Notes under the pieces: model-generated
What the model was told of the DNA's origin: nothing
The model's database searches: none
Seen by the model: the letters and a program-made list of their open reading frames with translations, nothing else
Position numbers and translations under genes: made by a program
Assembly (NCBI GenBank): GCA_963678085.1
Contig: OY782680.1
Span: 992,001 to 1,056,000 of the forward strand
Direction: 5' to 3'
DNA length: 64,000 bases
DNA from: Aliishimia sp963678085
GTDB lineage: Bacteria > Pseudomonadota > Alphaproteobacteria > Rhodobacterales > Rhodobacteraceae
Shown here: positions 1-9,468 of the stretch, one piece after another
Layout: the number at the start of each line of letters is the position of its first letter
Numbering within the stretch: position 1 is the stretch's first letter

Positions 1-217
1 CTTTCGGGGCGTTTGGGGGCCTGCTTGCCCAGATATCTTGGTCGCGAAGGTCTAGCTCGGTCAAATCATCGCTAATCAGCCGCGCGCCCAGGCCAATCAA
101 TTGCCAAGCCAGGGTTGATTTCCCGCTACCGGAGGGCCCGATGCACAGCGCGGCGACCCCCTTTGCGCTTATACTTGTGGCGTGCACTGTTTTGGGAAAA
201 CGGTCAGGCCACTGCAT
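1..217 (-). CDS. hprK: HPr kinase/phosphorylase, N-terminal part (runs off window)
   Basis: Reading from the ATG at 217 leftwards gives a protein that begins MQWPDRFPKTVHATSISAKG and then contains a P-loop, GPSGSGKS, followed by LISDDL. This is the compact alphaproteobacterial HPr kinase/phosphorylase, which phosphorylates a serine of HPr in the regulatory PTS branch. Only about 72 residues are inside the window; the C-terminus lies beyond base 1. It sits 16 bp downstream of chvG on the same strand, the usual hprK-chvG-chvI order of Rhodobacteraceae and Rhizobiales, so cotranscription is likely. The family call rests on the P-loop, the start position and the neighbours. Confidence 0.85.
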   Translation of the reverse strand, partial: MQWPDRFPKTVHATSISAKGVAALCIGPSGSGKSTLAWQLIGLGARLISDDLTELDLRDQDIWASRPPNAPK

Positions 218-233
218 GATATAAGTGCCTCCC

Positions 234-1931
234 CTAGATCGGTAATCCAACAACGAACCGCGCGCCTAAAGGTTCTGAGGTGATGTCGGTCTCTGTCGGG
301 CGAATATTTTCAGCCCATATCACACCGCCATGCGCCTCGACAATCTGTTTGGAAATTGCCAAGCCTAGGCCAGAATTATTGCCAAAATGTTCCTCGGGGC
401 GTTCTGAGTAAAAACGCTTGAAAATTTGGTTGAGAGCTTGGTCCGGGATGCCAGGGCCAGTATCTTCGACCACGATCAAAACGCGGTTTTCCTTTTTGCG
501 CGCCCAAATCCTGATTGCATCGCCCTCATCGCAAAAGGAGATGGCATTGGTGATGAGGTTAACAAAGACCTGGGCCAATCGCGCCTCAAGCCCGTTCACG
601 ATGATGGGCTCGGATGGGAAATCGACGAAGAAATCAATGTCTTTGCCCCGCGCCTCTTCACCGAGATATTGCCCGAGATTGTCGAGCAGTTTCAGGATGT
701 TGAATTCTTCTTCTTGCTCTTTGACCAGCTCAGCATCGAGGCGGGAGGCGTTTGAAATATCAGACACGAGACGGTCCAGGCGGCGCACATCATGGTCAAT
801 CACATCCAAAAGGCGGTCGCGTTGATCCTCTCGCTTCACCATACGTAATGTGCCAACGGCGGATCTGAGCGAGGCCAGGGGGTTTTTGATTTCATGGGCC
901 ACATCTGCGGCGAATTGTTCATTGCCCTCGATGCGTGTGTAAAGGGCGGCGACCATGGAGCGCAGCGCGCCGGAGAGACGGCCAATTTCATCGGGCCGCG
1001 CGGTCAGGTCGGGGATGCGCACATGCCCAGGTTTCACGCTTTGGGAATGGCGGTCGCGCCCAAGCTCTGCTGCGGCGGAGAGGTCGGCCAGGGGATTGGC
1101 GATGGTGGAGGCGAGCACAAGGCTGAGACCGATTGACACGCATAAAGCCACGAGAAACATTTGCAAAACGCGCTCTCGCTCAATCCGGGTTAGCCGGTCG
1201 ATCTCGCCCACGGCGCTGGTGAGGGCGACGATGGCGACAATTTTCTCATTGTGAAAAATCGGTGCCGCTGCGGTGAAAATCGACTCGGACGCAGCCCCGC
1301 CTATGCGCGCACTTACGGTGTCTTGCGCTTGCAGGGCTTGGCGGGCGATGGTGACGACTTGATCTTTTGCAGGCGCTGCGGGGGCATCGTCTTTGGAGAA
1401 GGGGGCGGAAATTGTGTCCCAAAGCGCGGATAAGGCGTCGATCAAATAGGTTCCGGTCTGGACCGAGGTTTCAGCGTCTGGCGCAGCTATGGGCGCGCCG
1501 GTCGAGCGGGCCAATAGATCAACGGCGGTGTCGTATAAAAACACTTCTGATCCCGCCGAAAGCGGCAGTTTGGCGAGGGTTGTTTGTGCATTGAGGCGCT
1601 CTAGGCGGTTCTCCGGCTGGGCCTGAACCTGCGCCAGCTCGATTTGAATGACGCTCGCGATTAAGCGGGCCTCATTGTCGATCGCAATGGCCCGCTGGCG
1701 GGTGAGGGAATTTTGCGCGGCATTGGTATAAAGAACCCCGGCGACCATCACGGCCAAGGCGATCAGATTGAAGGTCACAATTTTTCGCGCCAAGGGGGAG
1801 GTGCGTAAAACCTTGAGACCTCGGGTTTTTTTGGGGGGCGGCGCGTCTTTATACTCTTGCGCTTTGGGCACAACCCATTCATCGCCCAAAATGACGTCGG
1901 CATCTTGGTCTGAATTTGTCGTATCCTTCAC
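234..1931 (-). CDS. chvG: ChvG/ExoS-type sensor histidine kinase
   Basis: A 565-residue membrane sensor kinase, the partner of the ChvI regulator encoded just upstream. Membrane segments lie at about residues 51-69 and 255-275 and enclose a periplasmic sensor domain. A HAMP-like linker follows, then the H-box with the phosphoacceptor in DVAHEIKNPLASL (His346), an N-box around NLITNA (about 458-463), and ATP-binding boxes EDTGPGIP (about 489-496) and GLGLAI (about 521). In rhizobia and Agrobacterium, ChvG-ChvI senses acid or envelope stress and controls exopolysaccharide, motility and central metabolism including pckA. The exact signal in this organism is unknown. The gene is 36 bp downstream of chvI on the same strand. 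Confidence 0.93.
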   Translation of the reverse strand: MKDTTNSDQDADVILGDEWVVPKAQEYKDAPPPKKTRGLKVLRTSPLARKIVTFNLIALAVMVAGVLYTNAAQNSLTRQRAIAIDNEARLIASVIQIELAQVQAQPENRLERLNAQTTLAKLPLSAGSEVFLYDTAVDLLARSTGAPIAAPDAETSVQTGTYLIDALSALWDTISAPFSKDDAPAAPAKDQVVTIARQALQAQDTVSARIGGAASESIFTAAAPIFHNEKIVAIVALTSAVGEIDRLTRIERERVLQMFLVALCVSIGLSLVLASTIANPLADLSAAAELGRDRHSQSVKPGHVRIPDLTARPDEIGRLSGALRSMVAALYTRIEGNEQFAADVAHEIKNPLASLRSAVGTLRMVKREDQRDRLLDVIDHDVRRLDRLVSDISNASRLDAELVKEQEEEFNILKLLDNLGQYLGEEARGKDIDFFVDFPSEPIIVNGLEARLAQVFVNLITNAISFCDEGDAIRIWARKKENRVLIVVEDTGPGIPDQALNQIFKRFYSERPEEHFGNNSGLGLAISKQIVEAHGGVIWAENIRPTETDITSEPLGARFVVGLPI

Positions 1932-1967
1932 GCGCTCATCCTGATTTGGGCGGGACTGCCAGTCGCT

Positions 1968-2669
1968 TTATTCTTCGTTATATCGGTAGCCGATGCCGTA
2001 TAGGGTTTCGATTGCTGAGAACGTGTCGTCAGCGCTGCGCATTTTCTTGCGTAACCTTTTGATATGGCTGTCTATGGTGCGATCATCCACATAGACCTGA
2101 TCATCATAGGCCACATCCATCAATTGATCGCGGCTTTTCACGAAACCGGGGCGCTGCGCGAGGGCTTGCAGCAGCAAAAACTCGGTCACTGTGAGAGAGA
2201 CATCTTTCCCCTTCCAGGTCACTGCATGGCGCAGCGGGTCCATTGTCAGATCCCCGCGGGTCATGAGCTTGGTTTCTTCGGTATCGTCGCTTTCGCCCCC
2301 CTCAACAGCGTCTTGGCGGCGCAGTAGGGCGCGAATGCGTTCGACCAAAAGGCGCTGGGAGAACGGCTTTTTCACATAATCATCGGCCCCCATGCGCAGG
2401 CCGAGAACCTCGTCAATCTCGTCATCTTTGGACGTGAGAAAGATCACTGGCATTGTGGTTTTCTGGCGCAGCCGTTGGAGTAGATCCATGCCATCCATAC
2501 GCGGCATTTTCACGTCAAGCACCGCCATATCGGGCAGCTTTTTGTTAAACGCATCCAATGCAGCCTGGCCGTCATTATAGGTTTCGACCTCAAACCCTTC
2601 GGCTTCTAGCGTCATGGATACAGAGGTCAGAATATTTCGATCATCATCGACCAGAGCTATTTTAGACAC
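1968..2669 (-). CDS. chvI: ChvI-type response regulator
   Basis: OmpR/PhoB-class response regulator of about 233 residues. The receiver domain begins with VSKIALVDDDRN; the acidic pocket is Asp8-Asp10 and the likely phosphoacceptor is Asp52 in VLDVKMPRMDG. The C-terminal winged helix contains VTEFLLLQALAQRPG and DRTIDSHIKRLRKK. An ATG at 2678 would add MRP, but the Shine-Dalgarno AAGGA touches that codon and is correctly spaced (9 nt) for the GTG at 2669, so the GTG is preferred. It heads the chvI-chvG-hprK operon and is divergent from pckA, a gene known to depend on ChvI in other alphaproteobacteria. Confidence 0.92.
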   Translation of the reverse strand: MSKIALVDDDRNILTSVSMTLEAEGFEVETYNDGQAALDAFNKKLPDMAVLDVKMPRMDGMDLLQRLRQKTTMPVIFLTSKDDEIDEVLGLRMGADDYVKKPFSQRLLVERIRALLRRQDAVEGGESDDTEETKLMTRGDLTMDPLRHAVTWKGKDVSLTVTEFLLLQALAQRPGFVKSRDQLMDVAYDDQVYVDDRTIDSHIKRLRKKMRSADDTFSAIETLYGIGYRYNEE

Positions 2670-3006
2670 GGGGCGCATTCCTTTTTCATCGGAGCAACAC
2701 GTTGGTTGGCGCCAGTGCATTGGCCTGGCTCAATCAACGCGTGCGAATCAACACATCGCTTCACAGAAAAGCTGCCCGAAAATCCTTAGTAATCATTGAA
2801 CAAGATGGTAAATTTTCCCTAGCCGCGCTTTGGGCGGCGCTTGATTGCGCTAACCCTTTGCTTGGTGGCGCTAACTTGGGTGCCGCCCCCTATTCAGTTC
2901 AAACATCCCTATGGTAAGGCGAGGCATTCCGCGGTGCACGAGCGGCCGTAGGGCGTTTGCAACCACTGAATTTTGGCCACTGGATTGGCGCGATAGGAGT
3001 AGTTTT
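2670..3006. promoter_or_regulatory. Divergent intergenic region chvI/pckA
   Basis: About 340 bp separate the oppositely oriented chvI and pckA starts, so both promoters must lie here. No tRNA or convincing ORF is present. The only clear signals are the two Shine-Dalgarno sequences (AAGGA for chvI on the minus strand, AGGAG at about 2993 for pckA). I could not identify a ChvI box by eye. Confidence 0.5.
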
Positions 3007-4620
3007 ATGACAGAGGGTACCATGTCTCAGGGACGGGTGAACCCGGCTTTCCGGCTGGAAGATCAAGGCATCACGGATCTTGGGTCCGTTTATTATAACT
3101 TGATGGAGCCGGCGCTGATCGAGACCGCTCTGAAACGTGGCGAAGGGGAGCTAGGCCAGGGCGGCACGTTCCTGGTCACCACTGGCAAGTTCACGGGGCG
3201 TTCGCCCAAAGACAAGCATGTGGTGAAATCGGCTTCGGTTGCTGAGACGATCTGGTGGGACAATAACGCGGAAATGTCCGAGGCGGGCTTTGATGCGCTG
3301 CTTGCCGATATGCTCGAGCACATGAAGGGGCGTGAGTATTTCGTGCAGGATCTCGTGGGCGGTGCGGACCGGGCGCATTGTATCAATGTACGGATGGTCA
3401 CAGAGCTGGCTTGGCATGGTCTGTTCATCCGCCACATGCTGCGCCGCCCGGATCGTGACGAGCTGGATCATTTTATCGCTGATTTCACGGTGATCAACTG
3501 CCCCAGCTTTCAGGCGGATCCAAGCAAGCATGATTGCCGCTCTGAGACGGTGATTGCGATGAATTTCGACAAAAAGATGATCTTGATTGGCGGTACGGAA
3601 TATGCGGGTGAGAATAAGAAATCTGTGTTCTCGCTGCTCAATTACCTGTTGCCGGAAAAAGGCATTATGCCCATGCATTGCTCGGCCAATCACGCGCCCG
3701 GCAATCCGGTTGATACGGCGATCTTCTTTGGCCTGTCTGGCACTGGGAAAACGACGCTTTCTGCGGATCCTGAGCGTGTTTTGATTGGCGATGATGAGCA
3801 TGGCTGGTCGGATCGTGGCACCTTCAACTTTGAGGGGGGCTGCTATGCCAAGACGATTAACCTCTCCGAAGAGGCTGAACCCGAGATCTATGCGACCACG
3901 CAGAAATTCGGCACAGTGATCGAGAATATGGTCTTTGATCCAGAGACCAAAGCGCTTGATTTCCAAGATGATAGCCTGACGGCCAATATGCGCTGCGCCT
4001 ATCCGCTGCACTATATTTCAAATGCCTCGGCGTCGGCGCTTGGGGGGCATCCGAAAAATGTGATTATGCTGACTTGCGATGCGTTTGGCGTGCTGCCCCC
4101 GATTGCGCGGCTGACCCCGGCGCAGGCGATGTATCATTTTCTGAGCGGCTTTACCTCCAAAGTTGCGGGCACCGAGCGCGGCGTGACTGAGCCAGAGCCG
4201 ACGTTCTCGACCTGTTTTGGCGCACCCTTCATGCCGCGCCGCCCAGAGATTTATGGCAACCTGCTGAGGGAAAAGATCGCCCAGCATGGCGCGACTTGCT
4301 GGCTGGTGAATACGGGCTGGACGGGCGGGGCCTATGGAACCGGCTCGCGCATGCCGATCCGCGCCACCCGCGCGTTGCTGACGGCGGCACTGGATGGCTC
4401 GCTGGCGCAGGGCACGTTCCGCAAAGATGCCAATTTCGGCTTTGACGTGCCCGTCTCCGTGCCCGGCGTTCCCGATATCCTGCTAGAACCCCGCCGCACC
4501 TGGGACGACGCCGAGGCCTATGACGCACAGGCCCAAAAGCTGGTCAAAATGTTCTCCGACAATTTCGAGCAATACCTGCCCTATATTGACGAGGACGTGA
4601 AGGCTGCGAAAATCGGTTAA
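3007..4620 (+). CDS. pckA: Phosphoenolpyruvate carboxykinase (ATP)
   Basis: Converts oxaloacetate and ATP to phosphoenolpyruvate, CO2 and ADP, the entry step of gluconeogenesis in the cytoplasm. The 537-residue product has the family's kinase-1a loop GLSGTGKTT (residues 242-250), the second metal and nucleotide motif LIGDDEHGW just after it, and the substrate-binding segment GRSPKDKH near the N-terminus. The length matches ATP-type enzymes (about 530-540). The open frame extends upstream to 2911, but ATG 3007 has an AGGAG seven bases before it; a second ATG at 3022 is also possible. The divergent chvGI system suggests ChvI control, as shown in rhizobia. Confidence 0.96.
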   Translation: MTEGTMSQGRVNPAFRLEDQGITDLGSVYYNLMEPALIETALKRGEGELGQGGTFLVTTGKFTGRSPKDKHVVKSASVAETIWWDNNAEMSEAGFDALLADMLEHMKGREYFVQDLVGGADRAHCINVRMVTELAWHGLFIRHMLRRPDRDELDHFIADFTVINCPSFQADPSKHDCRSETVIAMNFDKKMILIGGTEYAGENKKSVFSLLNYLLPEKGIMPMHCSANHAPGNPVDTAIFFGLSGTGKTTLSADPERVLIGDDEHGWSDRGTFNFEGGCYAKTINLSEEAEPEIYATTQKFGTVIENMVFDPETKALDFQDDSLTANMRCAYPLHYISNASASALGGHPKNVIMLTCDAFGVLPPIARLTPAQAMYHFLSGFTSKVAGTERGVTEPEPTFSTCFGAPFMPRRPEIYGNLLREKIAQHGATCWLVNTGWTGGAYGTGSRMPIRATRALLTAALDGSLAQGTFRKDANFGFDVPVSVPGVPDILLEPRRTWDDAEAYDAQAQKLVKMFSDNFEQYLPYIDEDVKAAKIG

Positions 4621-4644
4621 CCCGAGCCACCCAAGCGATTTTGA

Positions 4645-4673
4645 AGCGCGGTCCTAAACGGGCCGCGCTTTTT
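4645..4673 (+). terminator. Rho-independent terminator after pckA
   Basis: Ten-base arms AGCGCGGTCC and GGGCCGCGCT (one G-T pair) with a five-base loop, followed by a run of T. It lies 25 bp after the pckA stop. Confidence 0.85.
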
Positions 4674-4788
4674 GGTTTATGGCCTCGATTGATCTCTCAA
4701 CCCACGAATATAGCGGCCAAGTAACCGGATTTAAACCGCTACCATTTAAGCAGGAGTCATTTCATCACGCAGCAGAAAGGCGCGTATT

Positions 4789-6354
4789 ATGGTTGATTTT
4801 GTTTTGCCAACCCCGTCCTCAAAGGGCTTGATCTTTCACACATCTGATATCCCGATTGAGTTTGTGCCAACCAGTAACATATTGATGCAACTAAACCTAC
4901 CATCGGAAGCTACGCGCTCAGATGGTGAAGCTGTCACGCGTCCCATCTCTGTGGCATATTATGACCTAAATGGTGCCCGCCAGGCTTTACATTTCAAGTT
5001 CACGCCAATCGTTGCTGCGCAGGGTGAGCCGCCCACAAATACTTGGGCGTTGGAGCTGCATTCGTCATCCGATCCCGATCAGCGCATTGCCGTTTATACG
5101 CTACGGTTCCACGATGCTGATGAAGCGCCGAGTTTAGCTGGCACCTTAATTGACGTGCAGCGCGGCTGGCCCGGCTATGAAAGGCCGTATCCAGAATTCG
5201 ACGGGAATATTCGGATCAAACTGGATGGCGTTCCCCTAAGTATCGACATTACCGATCAAAATTGGACGCAACGGGGCGAATACTTTCAACCCATACATGT
5301 CGAGAAAGACGGGGTGCCGAACAGCCCTAACCTTACGCATGCGATTATGATGGATAGTTTGGAGTGGCATAAGGTGATTGGGGACGGGCGCGACTATCTG
5401 GATTTTTCTGGGACCGGCCATGCCATTCAAGCCTATATGGAGCATAGCGTCGTGCGCGGCGAGGGTGCGACGCTGCGTTTTGAAAACATGGGTTGGCAAA
5501 TGGTCGGCTCAGAGTTTTCTGATCGCATTGTGGGCAGTGATGCGAGCGATGCTTTCAGAGCTAACGGCGGTGATGATATCCTAAAGGGCCGTGGTGGTTA
5601 TGACCATTTGTCTGGCGGCGCTGGAAACGACACTTTGAATGGTGGTGCCGGACGGGACTGGTTATGGGGCGATTTAGGGGATGATCTGGTATTTGGCGGT
5701 CGAGGGAATGATTGGATATTTTCCGACTCCGGTGACGACCAGATTCATGGTAATCGCGGTGACGATACGCTATCGGCCGGTCCCGGTAACGACGTGCTGC
5801 AAGGCGGCTTGGGGGAGGACCAAATAGACGGCGGCGCTGGTGATGACACTCTGGTTGGTGGGCGCCTTGGTAAGGAAATGGATGGGGCTCGGGACGTATT
5901 CGTCTTTAAGTCGCAAGATGCAGACCAGACCGATATAGTATTGGGGTTTGAAGATGGCATGGATCAGCTTTACGTGGAGGATCTGTTTGCTGCTGATTTT
6001 CCCTGGGACTTTGCGGATTATCGGTGGGACGTATCTGTCGTTAGCTCGCAAAATACAGAACAGAGCGATACAGTATCTGGGAGTGATCGTAGTACCGATC
6101 TGTTTCCCGTTAGTGATCTGATTGAGGACCGCTTTTTTGTGGTTAATCCGTTGATCGACGAGCGTGTTGTTCTTGAGGACCGCTTCGCGGATTTTGAGCA
6201 GGACCAAGCACGACAGTTTCAGGAGACCGTGCTTGATCGGACGTTTGCCTATTCGGATGGCATAGAGCTACGTCTGGACAGCGGCGTCATCTGGTTAGAA
6301 GGGATGACGTTGGATCAACTGGATCTATCGGATTTCGCCCAATCCCAATGGTGA
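4789..6354 (+). CDS. RTX-type calcium-binding secreted protein
   Basis: 521-residue protein with no N-terminal signal peptide. Residues about 260-360 form a block of glycine/aspartate nonapeptide repeats of the GGxGxDxLx type (for example GGAGNDTLNGGAGRD and GGAGDDTLVGG). These bind calcium and fold as parallel beta-rolls in type I-secreted proteins. The N-terminal 250 residues and the acidic C-terminal 150 residues show no catalytic motif I recognise. A type I exporter is expected but none is in this window. It is flanked by terminators or convergent genes and appears monocistronic. The role (adhesin, S-layer-like, enzyme) is unknown. Confidence 0.8.
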   Translation: MVDFVLPTPSSKGLIFHTSDIPIEFVPTSNILMQLNLPSEATRSDGEAVTRPISVAYYDLNGARQALHFKFTPIVAAQGEPPTNTWALELHSSSDPDQRIAVYTLRFHDADEAPSLAGTLIDVQRGWPGYERPYPEFDGNIRIKLDGVPLSIDITDQNWTQRGEYFQPIHVEKDGVPNSPNLTHAIMMDSLEWHKVIGDGRDYLDFSGTGHAIQAYMEHSVVRGEGATLRFENMGWQMVGSEFSDRIVGSDASDAFRANGGDDILKGRGGYDHLSGGAGNDTLNGGAGRDWLWGDLGDDLVFGGRGNDWIFSDSGDDQIHGNRGDDTLSAGPGNDVLQGGLGEDQIDGGAGDDTLVGGRLGKEMDGARDVFVFKSQDADQTDIVLGFEDGMDQLYVEDLFAADFPWDFADYRWDVSVVSSQNTEQSDTVSGSDRSTDLFPVSDLIEDRFFVVNPLIDERVVLEDRFADFEQDQARQFQETVLDRTFAYSDGIELRLDSGVIWLEGMTLDQLDLSDFAQSQW

Positions 6355-6401
6355 TGATTTATCAACACGAAGTTTAAGTGCATTCGTGTCAGGTCGATGC
6401 T

Positions 6402-6878
6402 TTAACTATGCTCTTTGAGCAGGCGTTGTTTTTGGCGGCTCCAGTCGCGTTTGGCGGCTGTTTCGCGTTTGTCGTGGTTCTTTTTGCCCTTGGCGATGCC
6501 GATCTTCATCTTCACCCGCCCGCGGTGGTTGAAATAGAGCACCAGCGGCACCAAGGTCATACCTTTGCGCTGGGTCGCCGCCCATAGATTGGCCAGTTCT
6601 TTCCTTGAAACCAGCAGCTTACGTTTGCGACGCTCTTCATGGCGAAAGGTTCGGGCTTGCTCATAAGGGGCGATATAGGAATTGGTGAGCCAGAGTTCGC
6701 CCTCTTCGACCATCGCATAGCTTTCTGCGATATTGGCCGAGTTCACGCGCAGCGATTTCACCTCGGACCCTTCGAGCACGATCCCGCATTCAAGATCATC
6801 CTCAATGGCGTAATCGAACCGCGCCCGGCGATTTTCAGAGATAATTTTGTAATTCGGATCAGATTTCTGCTTGGCCAT
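6402..6878 (-). CDS. smpB: SsrA-binding protein SmpB
   Basis: 158-residue RNA-binding protein that delivers tmRNA to stalled ribosomes in trans-translation. Family signatures are all present: NRRARFDYAIEDDLECGIVLEGSEVKSLR, then the beta-barrel with LWLTNSYIAPYE, and the basic C-terminal tail GKKNHDKRETAAKRDWSRQKQRLL, which enters the mRNA channel. Length is normal. It is convergent with the RTX gene and transcribed alone. Confidence is high because the protein is strongly conserved end to end. Confidence 0.97.
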   Translation of the reverse strand: MAKQKSDPNYKIISENRRARFDYAIEDDLECGIVLEGSEVKSLRVNSANIAESYAMVEEGELWLTNSYIAPYEQARTFRHEERRKRKLLVSRKELANLWAATQRKGMTLVPLVLYFNHRGRVKMKIGIAKGKKNHDKRETAAKRDWSRQKQRLLKEHS

Positions 6879-6938
6879 GGCGCGTATCTAAGGGCTATCG
6901 GCGGGTGAGACAAGCGCAACACGATTTCCAGCGCCCGG

Positions 6939-7313
6939 TTAAACCTGCCCCCGCAGCCAACTGGCCAGATCGCCTACATCAAGCTTGCTTTGCGCCACTT
7001 CGATGATGATGGGGCCAACCGTATCAAATCCCGGCTCAAAAATGATCCCATGCAATTCAAGCGAGACGACCATCACCTCATAGGCTGTGCGCTTATTCCC
7101 ATCATTAAAGCAATGCCCCGTTGCAATCGCGACCGCATAAGCGGCGGCCAGGTCGAACGCGTCGGTTAACATGCCATACGCCAAGCGATGCTCAACGCGC
7201 GCCAAGGCACCGGAAAGGGATTTATCAAGAGCGGTTCCGACCAACTCACCCGGATTTAAAACCCGGTCGTGAATGGCGAGAACCAGCTCTTCTGGGAGAA
7301 GGATCAGGCTCAT
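6939..7313 (-). CDS. doc: Doc-type toxin of a phd-doc module
   Basis: 124-residue Fic/Doc-fold protein with the catalytic motif HCFNDGNKRT at residues 67-76, matching the Doc consensus HxFxDxNKR. Doc toxins phosphorylate elongation factor EF-Tu and so stop translation. The start codon overlaps the stop of the upstream Phd-like gene (shared ATGA), so the two are translationally coupled, with the antitoxin made first. The length equals phage P1 Doc (126 residues). It appears intact. The substrate is inferred from the family; a few Fic/Doc proteins differ. Confidence 0.93.
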   Translation of the reverse strand: MSLILLPEELVLAIHDRVLNPGELVGTALDKSLSGALARVEHRLAYGMLTDAFDLAAAYAVAIATGHCFNDGNKRTAYEVMVVSLELHGIIFEPGFDTVGPIIIEVAQSKLDVGDLASWLRGQV

Positions 7314-7561
7314 TTATCTCTCAGATAATCCAAAACGGGCTGATCCACGTCCCGCCGTCGCTCCAATATCGCCATCACCTCATCATGGGTGGCATAGCGA
7401 TGCTGCTCGGGCTGTGACACCGCTTCAGCCGGGACGAAATACCCCACAAGTTTGGAATTCTTCATCACCGCCACTGGATTGCCGCCCGCGCGGTCCAGTA
7501 CCTTTTGCGGCTCGCGCATCTCGGTCATGGTGGCGATGTGGTTGGTTAACAGGCGGGTCAT
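7310..7561 (-). CDS. phd: Phd/YefM-type antitoxin
   Basis: 83-residue antitoxin starting MTRLLTNHIATMTEMREPQKVL. It has the Phd/YefM N-terminal fold (DNA binding and dimerisation) with the typical AVMKNSKLVGYFVPAEAV strand, and a charged C-terminal tail (EVMAILERRRDVDQPVLDYLRDK) that would neutralise Doc. The ORF could begin at 7618, but ATG 7561 has GGAG six bases upstream. It overlaps doc by four bases. Phd proteins repress their own promoter; the short upstream A+T-rich stretch (about 7562-7620) carries two copies of GTGTA spaced 14 bp apart that could be the operator. Confidence 0.9.
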   Translation of the reverse strand: MTRLLTNHIATMTEMREPQKVLDRAGGNPVAVMKNSKLVGYFVPAEAVSQPEQHRYATHDEVMAILERRRDVDQPVLDYLRDK

Positions 7562-7665
7562 GGTAAGCTCCGATATAAATACACGGTGAAATGTACACTC
7601 AAATACCCAAAATTGCAAGAACGCAAGCCATTGACCTATGCCCCGTTCCGCCGCATATCAGCGCC

Positions 7666-9468
7666 ATGACACCATTGAACCGTATCCGCAATTTCTCGAT
7701 CGTGGCGCATATTGACCACGGAAAATCCACCCTGGCTGACCGTCTGATCCAGATGACGGGCACGGTGCAGGATCGCGATATGCAAGAGCAGCTGCTTGAT
7801 AGCATGGATATCGAGCGCGAGCGTGGCATCACCATCAAAGCCAACACGGTGCGCATCGACTATACCGCGCAAGATGGTGAGACCTATATCCTGAACCTGA
7901 TCGACACGCCGGGCCATGTGGATTTCGCCTATGAGGTCTCCCGCTCTATGCGCGCGGTCGAGGGCTCTTTGCTGGTGGTTGATGCCTCGCAAGGGGTGGA
8001 GGCGCAGACGCTGGCCAATGTCTACACGGCGATTGATGCGGATCATGAGATCGTGCCGGTGCTCAACAAGGTGGACCTGCCCGCCGCTGAGCCAGAGCGC
8101 GTGGCAGAGCAGATCGAAGATGTGATTGGCATTGATGCCTCGGATGCCTGCCTGATCTCCGCTAAGACCGGGATCGGGATTCCTGACGTGCTTGAGGCGA
8201 TCGTGACCCGCTTGCCACATCCCCATTCCGGCGATCCTGAGGCACCACTGAAAGCGATGCTGGTGGATAGCTGGTATGACCCTTATCTCGGCGTTGTGGT
8301 TCTGGTGCGCATTATGGATGGGGTGCTGAAAAAGGGCGATCAGATCAAGATGATGCAGACCGGCGCGAAATATGGCGTTGATCGCATCGGGGTGTTTCGC
8401 CCAAAGATGGAGAATGTGCCGGCCTTGGGGCCTGGCGAGATCGGCTTTATCACCGCTTCAATCAAACAGGTGCGCGACACCCGCGTTGGGGACACGATCA
8501 CCCATGAAAAGAAAGGCGCGCTTGAACCTCTGCCGGGCTTTAAACCTTCTCAGCCGGTGGTGTTTTGTGGCCTCTTCCCGGTAGATAGCGCCGAATTCGA
8601 AGATCTGCGCGATGCGATTGAAAAGCTCGCGCTGAATGATGCAAGCTTTTCTTTCGAGATGGAGACCTCCGCCGCGCTTGGCTTTGGCTTTCGCTGCGGG
8701 TTCTTGGGGCTCTTGCACCTTGAGGTGATCCGCGACCGCATTGAGCGCGAATATAATATCGAACTGATCACCACCGCGCCTTCAGTGATTTACCATGTCT
8801 ACATGAAAGATGCTGAGATGGTAGAGCTGCACAATCCCGCTGACATGCCCGACCCCTCCAAAGTCGATCACCTAGAAGAGCCGCGCATCAAAGCGACGAT
8901 CCTGGTGCCCGATGAATTCTTAGGCGATGTGCTCAAGCTGTGCCAAGAGCGCCGCGGGATCCAGCAAGACCTGACCTATGCGGGCACCCGCGCGATGGTG
9001 GTCTATGATTTGCCGCTCAATGAGGTGGTGTTCGACTTTTATGACCGGCTCAAATCCGTGACCAAAGGCTATGCGAGCTTTGACTACCAGATGATTGGCT
9101 ATCGTGAGGATAATCTGGTGAAGATGCAGGTGCTGGTGAATGATGAACCGGTGGATGCGCTCTCAACCATGGTGCATCGCGACCGCGCTGAAATGCGGGG
9201 CCGGGCCATGTGTGAAAAGCTCAAAGACCTGATCCCACGCCACATGTTCAAAATCCCGATCCAAGCGGCGATTGGCGGCAAGGTGATTGCCCGCGAAACC
9301 CTGAGCGCGCTGCGCAAAGACGTGACCGCCAAATGCTACGGCGGGGACGCGACCCGAAAGCGTAAGCTGCTCGATAAGCAAAAGGCGGGTAAGAAAAAGA
9401 TGCGCCAATTCGGCAAAGTGGACATCCCGCAAGAGGCGTTTATCTCGGCGCTGAAGATGGATGGGTGA
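7666..9468 (+). CDS. lepA: Elongation factor 4 (LepA)
   Basis: 600-residue translational GTPase that binds ribosomes and can back-translocate or assist initiation. G1 motif AHIDHGKST is at residues 14-22, followed by ERERGITI (G2), DTPGHVDF (G3) and NKVDLP (G4). The LepA-specific C-terminal domain ends in a lysine-rich tail (RKRKLLDKQKAGKKKMRQFGKVDIPQEAF). The open frame extends to 7591, but only the ATG at 7666 gives the conserved N-terminus MTPLNRIRNFSIVAHIDHGKS. It is divergent from the phd-doc pair. Confidence 0.98.
   Translation: MTPLNRIRNFSIVAHIDHGKSTLADRLIQMTGTVQDRDMQEQLLDSMDIERERGITIKANTVRIDYTAQDGETYILNLIDTPGHVDFAYEVSRSMRAVEGSLLVVDASQGVEAQTLANVYTAIDADHEIVPVLNKVDLPAAEPERVAEQIEDVIGIDASDACLISAKTGIGIPDVLEAIVTRLPHPHSGDPEAPLKAMLVDSWYDPYLGVVVLVRIMDGVLKKGDQIKMMQTGAKYGVDRIGVFRPKMENVPALGPGEIGFITASIKQVRDTRVGDTITHEKKGALEPLPGFKPSQPVVFCGLFPVDSAEFEDLRDAIEKLALNDASFSFEMETSAALGFGFRCGFLGLLHLEVIRDRIEREYNIELITTAPSVIYHVYMKDAEMVELHNPADMPDPSKVDHLEEPRIKATILVPDEFLGDVLKLCQERRGIQQDLTYAGTRAMVVYDLPLNEVVFDFYDRLKSVTKGYASFDYQMIGYREDNLVKMQVLVNDEPVDALSTMVHRDRAEMRGRAMCEKLKDLIPRHMFKIPIQAAIGGKVIARETLSALRKDVTAKCYGGDATRKRKLLDKQKAGKKKMRQFGKVDIPQEAFISALKMDG

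Noticed and set aside
3151..4011. Long antisense ORF within pckA, and similar ones in lepA, potF and pntA
   Set aside because: Shadow frames of strongly conserved genes, produced by high G+C codon bias.
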